Shown here one piece after another: positions 56,728-64,000 of a stretch of 64,000 nt of DNA. The notes beneath the pieces were generated by a model. The model worked only from the letters and a program-made list of their open reading frames with translations, was not told the DNA's origin and searched no databases. Source of the DNA: Methylobacterium sp. AMS5 (GTDB lineage: Bacteria; Pseudomonadota; Alphaproteobacteria; Rhizobiales; Beijerinckiaceae); NCBI RefSeq assembly GCF_001542815.1, contig NZ_CP006992.1, forward strand, positions 2,609,501-2,673,500, read 5' to 3'. Positions within the stretch are counted from its first letter, which is position 1. Every line of letters begins with the position of its first letter. The translations under genes and the position numbers were made by a program.

Positions 56728-57576
56728 TCAGGCGGGGCCGGTCTCGACGGAGCGGGCGGGATCGGCACCCCATTCCGACCACGAGCCGTCGTAGAGCGCC
56801 CGCGGCTGCTTGCCCAAGGTTTCGAGTGCCAGCGCGACGATGGCTGCGGTCACGCCCGAGCCGCAGGTGGTGACGACGGGGCGGTCGAGATCGACGCCGG
56901 CCTCCGCGATCGCGGCACGCAGCGAGGCCTCGTCTCGCAGGCGGCCGTTCGCCTGGAGGGCGGCGTAATGCAGGTTCTTGGCACCGGGCATGTGGCCGGG
57001 GCGCACGCCGGGGCGGGGCTCCGCCTCCTCGCCACGGAAGCGCGGGCCGGAACGGGCATCGACCACCTGCGTCGTGCCGCCGGCCAGGGCACGGGCGATG
57101 TCACCCGCATCCGCCACGGCACCGTTGTCGAGCCGGGCCGTAAAATGGCGCCGGTCGCGCGGGCGGCCCTCGCCCTCCTCGGTCGGGTAGCCCGCCGCGA
57201 CCCATGCCGGCATGCCGCCTTCCAGAATCTTGACCTCGCGCATGCCGAAGGTCTGGAGCATCCAGCGAACCCGCGGCGCCGAGAACAGCCCCATCCCGTC
57301 GTAGACCACGACCTGCGCCCCGTCGCCGACTCCGAGCGCGCGCATCTTCGAGGAGAACACCTCGGGTCGCGGCAGCATGTGGGGGAGGGCGGAGTCGGTG
57401 TCGCTCATCGCATCCAGATCGAAGCGGATCGCACCGGGGATGTGGGCGGCCTGATACTCCGCCGCAGCATCGCGCCCCTGCGCCGGCAGGTACCACGAGG
57501 CATCGAGCACGACGACGTCCGGCGCGTTCAGGCGCTGATGCAGCCATTCCACCGTGACGAAGGGCGATGTGGTCAT
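56728..57576 (-). CDS. sseA: 3-mercaptopyruvate/thiosulfate sulfurtransferase
   Basis: A tandem rhodanese of 282 residues from the ATG at 57576. The first, inactive rhodanese domain has VVVLDASWYLPAQGRDAAAE. The second carries the active Cys in TTCGSGVTA, the CGSGVT loop typical of mercaptopyruvate sulfurtransferases. The linker includes EGGMPAWVAAGYPTEEG. It transfers sulfur from 3-mercaptopyruvate to thiols or cyanide. Confidence 0.93.
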   Translation of the reverse strand: MTTSPFVTVEWLHQRLNAPDVVVLDASWYLPAQGRDAAAEYQAAHIPGAIRFDLDAMSDTDSALPHMLPRPEVFSSKMRALGVGDGAQVVVYDGMGLFSAPRVRWMLQTFGMREVKILEGGMPAWVAAGYPTEEGEGRPRDRRHFTARLDNGAVADAGDIARALAGGTTQVVDARSGPRFRGEEAEPRPGVRPGHMPGAKNLHYAALQANGRLRDEASLRAAIAEAGVDLDRPVVTTCGSGVTAAIVALALETLGKQPRALYDGSWSEWGADPARSVETGPA

Positions 57577-57743
57577 GAATGTCCTCGCTGCGCGGGTCTT
57601 CGCGGGGAAGACATCACATCCGGCATTGGCGGGAATTCGGCAAGGCCGCCGGAGCAAAAGCAGGCGCGACGGTGTGGCGTCCGTTACGCCCCCTGCCACC
57701 GGCGCGATCTTCGGGTAAGCGCGGGACGTCAGCGAGAAAGTGG

Positions 57744-57986
57744 ATGTCCGTGCGAGAAACCTATCACATCGAAGTGCTCGGGCCGGAGGAGCCGGACGCA
57801 CCGGGCGGCGTGCAGCAGCGGGTCTCCGTGCGAACAGCGAGCCCGGAGGCCGCGGCAGAGCGGGCCAAGCGGCTGTTCGCCCGTGCACGGGTGCCGCAGC
57901 GCGCGCGCACGGCCGCGGAGGCCGTCCGCGTCATCGACGGCGCGGGCATCGAGATTTTCAGCATGAGTCAATTCGACGAGGCGTGA
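57744..57986 (+). CDS. Hypothetical protein, 80 aa
   Basis: 80 residues from the ATG at 57744 (MSVRETYHIEVLGPEEPDAP). Predicted small alpha/beta protein: a beta-hairpin, an Ala/Arg-rich helix (SPEAAAERAKRLFARARVPQ) and a final strand. No known family. It diverges from sseA and precedes the helicase promoter. Codon use fits the neighbours. Confidence 0.6.
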   Translation: MSVRETYHIEVLGPEEPDAPGGVQQRVSVRTASPEAAAERAKRLFARARVPQRARTAAEAVRVIDGAGIEIFSMSQFDEA

Positions 57987-58007
57987 ACGCGACGCTCCAA
58001 CATTCAT

Positions 58008-58036
58008 TGACTTCGCGGGTGCAACGTCGCATATCG
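58008..58036 (+). promoter_or_regulatory. Probable sigma-70 promoter of the DEAD-box helicase
   Basis: TTGACT (58008-58013) and CATATC (58031-58036) with a 17-nt spacer. If used, transcription would begin near 58043, leaving a leader of roughly 210 nt before the helicase start, unusually long and without its own credible ORF. Confidence 0.55.
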
Positions 58037-58253
58037 CATGTGCAGCGTCAGCGACCGAACGGGGTCGCTTGAGGGGGCTGCGTGACGGTTCGCGCCTTTT
58101 CCAAGGTTGTGCCCCGGCCCCTCTCTTCAACGTGTATGCACCCCAGGCCGCCCCATCACGCGGGCAGCCTCCCGGACTGATGGACCCGCCTTTGATAGTC
58201 CCGCGCGCATTGATGCGCCGGATTGCGGGTTCCGCTGCCTTGAAAGTACCGAC

Positions 58254-59786
58254 TTGACCCAATTTACCGATTTCGGCCTCGCTCAGCCCGTGCTCCGCGC
58301 GCTGGAAGAGGCCGGCTACGTCACACCGACGCCGATCCAGTCGCAGGCCGTCCCGCCCGCGATGGAAGGCCGCGACCTGTGCGGCATCGCTCAGACCGGC
58401 ACCGGCAAGACCGCCGCCTTCGCCCTGCCGATCCTGCATCGCCTGTCGCTCGACAGCCGCCGTGCGCCGCGCCGCGGTTGCCGCGTGCTCGTTCTGTCGC
58501 CGACCCGCGAACTCGCCAGCCAGATCGCCGATAGCTTCTCGGACTATGGCCGGCACCTGCCCTACACCAACACCGTCGTGTTCGGCGGTGTGAACATCAC
58601 GCGCCAGGAGCGGGCGATCGCGCCGGGCGTCGACATCCTCGTCGCCACGCCCGGCCGGCTCATCGACCTCGTCGATCGCCGCGCGCTGACGCTGGAGGGC
58701 GTCGAGATCCTCGTCCTCGACGAGGCCGACCAGATGCTCGACCTCGGCTTCATCCACGCGCTCAAGCGCATCGTGAAGATGCTGCCGGCCAAGCGCCAGA
58801 GCCTGTTCTTCTCGGCCACCATGCCGAAGAACATCGCCGGGCTCGCCGACCAGTATCTCAACAACCCGGTGCAGGTGGCGGTCACGCCCGTGGCGACCAC
58901 CGCCGAGCGCGTCGATCAGCAGGTCATCTTCTGCCATACCGGCGCCAAGCAGGCCCTGCTCAACCACGTCCTGCATGATCCGAAGATCGAGCGCGTGCTC
59001 GTCTTCACCCGCACCAAGCACGGTGCGGACCGCGTCGTGCGCGGCCTCGACAAGGCCGGCGTCGTCAGCGCGGCGATCCATGGCAACAAGAGCCAGCCGC
59101 AGCGCGAGCGGGCGCTCGCCGCCTTCCGCGACGGTTCGTGCCGCGTGCTGGTGGCGACCGACATCGCCGCCCGCGGCATCGATGTCGACGGCGTGACCCA
59201 CGTCGTGAACTACGATCTGCCGAACGTGCCGGAATCCTACGTCCACCGCATCGGCCGCACGGCCCGCGCGGGTGCCGAAGGTCAGGCGATCTCGTTCTGC
59301 AACGACGAGGAGCGCGCTTACCTGCGCGACATCGAGCGCACCACGCGCCAGAAGGTGCCCGTTGGCGGGTTCCCCGAGGGCTTCGTGCCGCCGACGCGCC
59401 AGGAAGCGCAGGACAATGCCGCCGAGGAGGCGCGCCGTCCGCCGCGTCAGCCGCAGGGTCGCCCCGGCCAGCGCCAGGGTCGTCCAGGTGGCGGTCGCGG
59501 CCAGGGTGGCGAGGGACGCGGCGAGCCGCGCGCCCACGACGCGCGCGGTGGTCGTCCCAGCGGACAGCCGGGCCACCGACAGGACCAGCGCGCCGCCGGC
59601 GCACCGCGTCCCGACGGTCAGCGGCAGGACCAGCGCCGTCCCGAGCGGGCCGGCGAGGCCCGTCCGCAGGGTGCGCGTCCGCAAGGCGCCCGTCCGAGCG
59701 ACGGCCGTCGCGACGGTCGGCCCGCGCGCTCCGGCGGCGAGGGCGGCCGGGCGATCGGCTGGCTCGATCGCGCACCGCGCACCTGA
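58254..59786 (+). CDS. DEAD-box ATP-dependent RNA helicase (RhlE-like)
   Basis: 510 residues from the TTG at 58254, chosen because family members begin LTxFxDLGL; here LTQFTDFGLAQPVLRALEEA. All helicase motifs are present: AQTGTGKT, PTREL, TPGR, DEAD, SAT, VFTRTK, ATDIAARGID and HRIGRTAR. From about residue 390 the tail is Arg/Gly/Gln/Pro-rich and low in complexity (RPGQRQGRPGGGRGQGG), which likely binds RNA non-specifically. It acts in RNA and ribosome remodelling. A hairpin terminator follows at 59894. Confidence 0.94.
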   Translation: MTQFTDFGLAQPVLRALEEAGYVTPTPIQSQAVPPAMEGRDLCGIAQTGTGKTAAFALPILHRLSLDSRRAPRRGCRVLVLSPTRELASQIADSFSDYGRHLPYTNTVVFGGVNITRQERAIAPGVDILVATPGRLIDLVDRRALTLEGVEILVLDEADQMLDLGFIHALKRIVKMLPAKRQSLFFSATMPKNIAGLADQYLNNPVQVAVTPVATTAERVDQQVIFCHTGAKQALLNHVLHDPKIERVLVFTRTKHGADRVVRGLDKAGVVSAAIHGNKSQPQRERALAAFRDGSCRVLVATDIAARGIDVDGVTHVVNYDLPNVPESYVHRIGRTARAGAEGQAISFCNDEERAYLRDIERTTRQKVPVGGFPEGFVPPTRQEAQDNAAEEARRPPRQPQGRPGQRQGRPGGGRGQGGEGRGEPRAHDARGGRPSGQPGHRQDQRAAGAPRPDGQRQDQRRPERAGEARPQGARPQGARPSDGRRDGRPARSGGEGGRAIGWLDRAPRT

Positions 59787-59893
59787 TCGCCGGACGGCCT
59801 GACGATCCCGCGTCGAACGCCCGCCCCATCGCCCGGCGAGACGGCACGCGACCGATCGTCGGTATCGTAACGGGTCTCTGACATCGATCTTTT

Positions 59894-59921
59894 CGGCGCG
59901 GGATGCGTTCATCCCGCGCCG
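59894..59921 (+). terminator. Hairpin terminator after the helicase gene
   Basis: CGGCGCGGGATG-CGTT-CATCCCGCGCCG, a perfect 12-bp stem followed by TTCTCGTT. Strong stem and modest T-tract about 110 nt after the stop. Confidence 0.8.
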
Positions 59922-59960
59922 TTCTCGTTCGGAGCACGGCCTGTCAGGAAATCAGGCGTG

Positions 59961-60146
59961 ATGCGCTACGAACTCTATCGTGATTCGGGTGGGCAGTGGC
60001 GCTGGCGCCTACGTGTCCAGAACGGCAACGTCATCGCGGATTCCGGTGAGAGCTATGTTCGCCGCGAGGATTGCGAGCGCGGCATCGAACTGGTGAAGGG
60101 CAGCGCCGAGGCGTCCGTCGTCGACATGACGACGAAGATCGCCTGA
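59961..60146 (+). CDS. DUF1508 (YegP-like) protein
   Basis: 61 residues (MRYELYRDSGGQWRWRLRVQ at the start) with the DUF1508 pattern: an aromatic-rich hairpin, then NGNVIADSGESYVRREDCER and a C-terminal strand. A GTG one codon upstream is the alternative start. Family members are single or tandem repeats of unknown function. Independent gene after the helicase terminator. Confidence 0.85.
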   Translation: MRYELYRDSGGQWRWRLRVQNGNVIADSGESYVRREDCERGIELVKGSAEASVVDMTTKIA

Positions 60147-60271
60147 CCCGATTTCACGGCTTCCTCGGGCGCTCTTTTGACGAAACCGTTTCGCGCCCTC
60201 GTGCGTTCTCGCTCGCGCGGTGCGCCAGGTTCGGCGTGTCCGTTCGCGATTGCCGAAGAGGGAATGCCCAC

Positions 60272-60553
60272 TTGATCAGAAAACTCCTCCTTGCCGCGCT
60301 GATGGTCCTGGGCCTTGCCGCGGTGGCACCGCAGGGTGCGTCGGCCGCCCCGGTCGGTCCGTCGGCCGCGCTCGTGACCGAAGCCACACCCGCGACCATC
60401 GAGAAGGCGCAATATTACCGCCGTGGCTGGGGTCCGCGCCGCTATTACGGCCGCCGCTTCTACGGCCCGCGCCCGTTCTATCGGCGCCCGTATTACCGCC
60501 GTCCGTTTTACGGCCCGCGCCGTTTCTACGGCCCGCGTCGCTTCTACTACTGA
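60272..60553 (+). CDS. Small secreted Tyr/Arg/Pro-rich protein, 93 aa
   Basis: TTG start with AGAGGGA eight nt upstream. Signal peptide (MIRKLLLAALMVLGLAAVAP, then QGASA) followed by a short linker and a C-terminal ~45-residue tail with repeated RRxYGPRRFY units (for example RRYYGRRFYGPRPFYRRPYY) ending in Tyr-Tyr. Strongly basic and aromatic, so it may bind the cell envelope or nucleic acid. No family recognised beyond similar small exported proteins. Confidence 0.7.
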   Translation: MIRKLLLAALMVLGLAAVAPQGASAAPVGPSAALVTEATPATIEKAQYYRRGWGPRRYYGRRFYGPRPFYRRPYYRRPFYGPRRFYGPRRFYY

Positions 60554-60611
60554 GCCGAACTGATTTCTCCGGAGTCCCCGCGGACTTCTGAAAACGGTCG
60601 TTTCCGAATTG

Positions 60612-60641
60612 AGCCCGGAGTGTCACCGCTCCGGGCTTTTT
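60612..60641 (+). terminator. Intrinsic terminator after the Tyr/Arg-rich gene
   Basis: AGCCCGGAG-TGTCACCG-CTCCGGGCT followed by TTTT. A 9-bp stem with T-run, 58 nt after the stop. Confidence 0.88.
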
Positions 60642-60762
60642 CGTGTCCGTCTCCTGGGCCGGCCGATCACGTCCCGCGCTATTCCAAAAGCCGCGAGCCG
60701 ATATAGGATGGCGGTCGAGCGAGTATGGCCCGCGTGAGACGGACCACTCCGGAGGACGTCCC

Positions 60763-60906
60763 ATGATCGATCTCGTGACGCGGCAGCGGCGCGCGATTGC
60801 GCCGCCTCGTACCCTGTCCTGGCAGGACATCCCCCTCGAGTTGTTCGTTTGCGCCGCGGCGATCTTTCTCGCGGCCGGGCTGGAGCTTCTCGGCCTGATG
60901 CCCTGA
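60763..60906 (+). CDS. Single-pass membrane microprotein, 47 aa
   Basis: 47 residues from an ATG preceded by a perfect GGAGG seven nt upstream. Basic N-terminal half (IDLVTRQRRAIAPPRTL), then one transmembrane helix (LFVCAAAIFLAAGLELLGLM) near the C-terminus. Basic side probably cytosolic. The strong ribosome-binding site argues for a real gene. Function unknown. Confidence 0.6.
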   Translation: MIDLVTRQRRAIAPPRTLSWQDIPLELFVCAAAIFLAAGLELLGLMP

Positions 60907-60990
60907 CGCCGTTCCGCCTCTGGCGCGGGACCGGCGCCCGTGCTTGGCTGTCGGACAACGCGCGATCGAATCGGCGCGAAGGGGGGATCG

Positions 60991-61410
60991 ATGACGCAGG
61001 CGATCGATGTGAGCGACGAGCATCCCGTCGGCGACCTGACGGTGCGCACGATCGCCATGCCGGCCGATACCAACGCCAACGGCGACATCTTCGGCGGCTG
61101 GGTGCTCTCGCAGATGGATCAGGCCGGCGGCATCGCCGGGGTCGAGCGGGCGCAGGGGCGGGTCGTGACGGTGGCCGTCGATGCGATGACCTTCATCCGG
61201 CCCGTGCGGGTCGGCGACGTGCTGTGCGTCTACACGCGGGTCGGGCGGGTCGGGCGCACCTCGATGAAGATCCACTTGGAGGCCTGGGCGCGGCGCTTCC
61301 AGACCCGGTTTCGCGAGAAGGTCACCGAGGCGACCTTCACCTTCGTCGCCATCGACGAGATGGGCCGTCCGCGCCCGATCCCGATCGAGGGTGAGGCGGC
61401 GTCCGCTTGA
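60991..61410 (+). CDS. Acyl-CoA thioesterase, hotdog fold (YciA-like)
   Basis: 139 residues from the ATG at 60991, preceded by AAGGGGGG. YciA-type hotdog domain: TVRTIAMPADTNANGDIFGG, then WVLSQMDQAGGIAG, with the catalytic Asn-Asp region in NANGDIFGGW, and TEATFTFVAIDEMGRPRPIP near the end. Hydrolyses acyl-CoAs to free acids. Confidence 0.93.
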   Translation: MTQAIDVSDEHPVGDLTVRTIAMPADTNANGDIFGGWVLSQMDQAGGIAGVERAQGRVVTVAVDAMTFIRPVRVGDVLCVYTRVGRVGRTSMKIHLEAWARRFQTRFREKVTEATFTFVAIDEMGRPRPIPIEGEAASA

Positions 61411-61575
61411 GCGAGGCTGCCGGATCAGGCAGCCCGCGCGGCGACTGAGCGACGCCCGATTCGCCATTCCGAGGGATCGAGCGGATCGGGCATGAGGCGC
61501 GTCGGCATTGGCGATTGCGGGCGCGACGGTCTAGAACCGGACGCAGTATCGTCATCCTCAAGCTGCCGAGTCCGT

Positions 61576-62220
61576 ATGCCCGCCACGCCCCGCGCCGCGA
61601 TCATCCCGGTCACCCCGTTTCAGCAGAATTGCACGTTGATCTGGGACGACGCCACCAAGGTCGGCGCCGTGGTCGATCCCGGCGGAGACCTGGACCGGAT
61701 CGAGGCGGCGATTCGCGCGCAGGGCGTCACGGTCGAGAAGATCCTGCTCACGCACGGTCATATCGACCATGCCGGCGGCGCCGCCGAGCTGAAGGAACGT
61801 CTCGGCGTTCCCGTCGAGGGCCCGCACGAAGCCGACAAATTCCTGCTCGATTCCCTGCCCGAGACGGGCGCGAATTATGGTCTCGACGGCGCCCGCGCGA
61901 TCACGCCGGATCGCTGGCTCAACGAGGGCGACACCGTCACCGTCGGCGGCCTGGCCTTCGACATCTGGCACGCCCCCGGCCACTCCCCCGGCAGCGTCGT
62001 CTTCATGAGCCGCGATGCCCGCTTCGCCCTGGTCGGCGACGTGGTGTTCCAGGGGTCGGTCGGCCGGACCGACCTTCCCGGCGGCAGCCACGAGCAACTG
62101 ATCCGGATGATCCGGGAGAAGGTGCTGCCGCTGGGCGACGACGTCGCCTTCATCCCCGGCCACGGGCCGACCGGAACGCTCGGACAGGAGCGGATGACGA
62201 ACCCGTTCCTGCAAGGTTAA
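61576..62220 (+). CDS. MBL-fold metallohydrolase (glyoxalase II-like)
   Basis: 214 residues. Metallo-beta-lactamase fold: PVTPFQQNCTLIWDDAT, then the metal motif LLTHGHIDHAGGAAEL, APGHSPGSVVF, LVGDVVFQGSVGRTDLPGG and FIPGHGPTGTLGQE. Close in layout to the YcbL-type glyoxalase II-like hydrolases. No C-terminal HAGH domain, so a small thioester hydrolase rather than canonical GloB. It precedes the GyrB-like gene by 116 nt. Confidence 0.92.
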   Translation: MPATPRAAIIPVTPFQQNCTLIWDDATKVGAVVDPGGDLDRIEAAIRAQGVTVEKILLTHGHIDHAGGAAELKERLGVPVEGPHEADKFLLDSLPETGANYGLDGARAITPDRWLNEGDTVTVGGLAFDIWHAPGHSPGSVVFMSRDARFALVGDVVFQGSVGRTDLPGGSHEQLIRMIREKVLPLGDDVAFIPGHGPTGTLGQERMTNPFLQG

Positions 62221-62336
62221 AAAAGGTCTGTAGCGTTGCCCGGCTCGCTTCGCCGGCCGCTCACAGGGTGGGGTCAGTCGCGAGCTGCCGGGCCGGCGAT
62301 GCGTGTGATGGGAGCGACGATGCGGGAGGGTTCGAT

Positions 62337-62951
62337 TTGAAGGCGTTCGATACCGATCGGATCCGCGTACTCCTCGGTCTCGGAGCCGTGCGCTGCCGGC
62401 CTCGCCTATATATCGGCGATACGGAGGACGGAACCGGGTTGCACAACATGGTGCTTGCCACCGTCAACAGTGCGCTCCGCGAGCGCTCCGGCCACCGCGC
62501 CGGTTGTGTCCGCGTGACCCTCGACTCCGACGATTCCTGCACCGTCTCCGACGATGGCCCGGGCCTGTCCGCTGACCCGGGCGGCGACGGCGATATCGGC
62601 GAGCTGGAAGCCGTGATGACGCGGCTCAACCCGCAGGATCTCGGGGGCGGCCTGGAAAAGGCGGGGCTGTGCGTCGTCAACACGCTGTCGCACTGGTTAC
62701 GGATCGAAAGCCGGACCGGGGGCAAGTCGTTCGATCTGGCGTTCCAGCACGGTGTGAAACTCTCGCCCGTCGGGATCCGGACGATCGAGGACGATCTTTG
62801 CGGAACGACGATTTCGTTCCGGCCCTCCGCCGATACCTTCACGGAACGACATTTCGATGGTGCGAGGTTGAAGGTCGATCTGGAGGGGCTGTCGCATCGA
62901 TCGGGGGTGCGCATCGAATTCAGCGACGCCCGAGGAAACCCCGCAGCCTGA
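62337..62951 (+). CDS. Truncated, degenerate GyrB-like ATPase-domain protein
   Basis: 204 residues from a TTG preceded by GGGAGGG at 6-7 nt. It aligns with the first ~210 residues of the full gyrB just downstream: RPRLYIGDTEDGTGLHNM matches [27 protein letters not shown] matches VSDNGRGIP, and GTTISFRPSADTFTERHFD matches [19 protein letters not shown]. The catalytic Glu and Mg-binding Asn of GyrB are Ala and Ser, and GGLHGVG is GGLEKAG, so ATP hydrolysis is unlikely. No transducer, TOPRIM or C-terminal part. It may be a modulator or binding partner of gyrase, or decaying; the good ribosome-binding site argues for expression. Confidence 0.8.
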   Translation: MKAFDTDRIRVLLGLGAVRCRPRLYIGDTEDGTGLHNMVLATVNSALRERSGHRAGCVRVTLDSDDSCTVSDDGPGLSADPGGDGDIGELEAVMTRLNPQDLGGGLEKAGLCVVNTLSHWLRIESRTGGKSFDLAFQHGVKLSPVGIRTIEDDLCGTTISFRPSADTFTERHFDGARLKVDLEGLSHRSGVRIEFSDARGNPAA

Positions 62952-63163
62952 TACTGTCCCTTCGCGCGACGGCGTCATGGACAGCCCTTACGCGCCGTTA
63001 ACGCGATCGGTCCACAACGAGGACGCGACAACGCTTTCCAGACGCGAAAAGCGATGCAAAATCAGGGATGAACGCCTATATGGAATGGGTACCGAGATAG
63101 CAGGCATGCCCGGCCCGTCCGGGCCCGAAACAAGGCTCCCGAGCCGCCTGCCCGAGGAATTTC

Positions 63164-64000
<837 letters not shown>

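Overview
The window reads as a gene-dense, high-GC stretch of an alphaproteobacterial chromosome, most like a Methylobacterium/Methylorubrum-type member of the Rhizobiales (inference). Supporting points are the gene order hisB-DUF2628-hisH-hisA-hisF-hisE-coaA, a petABC cytochrome bc1 operon, a PHB phasin, an alpha-r8/MmgR-like small RNA, a NepR-like domain of the alphaproteobacterial general stress response, frequent GTG/TTG starts, and intergenic palindromic repeats of a kind common in this order. I see no tRNA, rRNA, CRISPR array or complete insertion sequence.

Layout. 1-3.3 kb: the end of an RND efflux permease and its NodT-type outer-membrane channel. 3.4-12.8 kb: housekeeping genes (zwf, leuB, a ThDP-dependent decarboxylase, a DCC-family protein, ispA, mtgA) and secreted unknowns. 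12.9-15.3 kb: a lower-GC divergent pair (unknown + GyrI-like) and a class II photolyase. 15.66-15.75 kb: a small RNA with three hairpins. 15.8-18.8 kb: an orphan TRAP binding protein, a tyrosine phosphatase and a LivK-like protein. 19.2-27.3 kb: a capsule region of two divergent transcripts. The minus arm carries a KpsC-like protein, an LtaS-type sulfatase and a polysaccharide export lipoprotein. The plus arm carries a KpsS-like protein, an SDR enzyme and a formyltransferase. 27.3-33.4 kb: metY, petABC, mtnP and a YARHG protein. 33.4-39.4 kb: a Tat-exported metallophosphoesterase, then the his-coaA operon. 39.4-40.2 kb: an AT-richer foreign gene followed by a decayed partial copy of coaA. 40.2-48.4 kb: a VOC protein, lytic transglycosylase, NepR-receiver fusion, L,D-transpeptidase, phasin, and a PdhS-like kinase lacking the phospho-acceptor histidine. 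48.6-52.9 kb: the acetate module acs-yjcH-actP. 53-62.2 kb: purH, a heparinase-like protein, sseA, a DEAD-box helicase, a thioesterase, an MBL-fold hydrolase and small ORFs. 62.3-64 kb: a short degenerate GyrB-like ATPase gene directly upstream of gyrB, which runs off the right edge.

The most unusual items are (i) a NepR-like helix fused to a receiver domain, (ii) the degenerate GyrB N-domain paralog beside gyrB, (iii) a histidine kinase with Arg at the His position, (iv) the alpha-r8-like sRNA, (v) a palindromic repeat whose edges supply stop codons of neighbouring genes, and (vi) the coaA remnant flanking a foreign gene.
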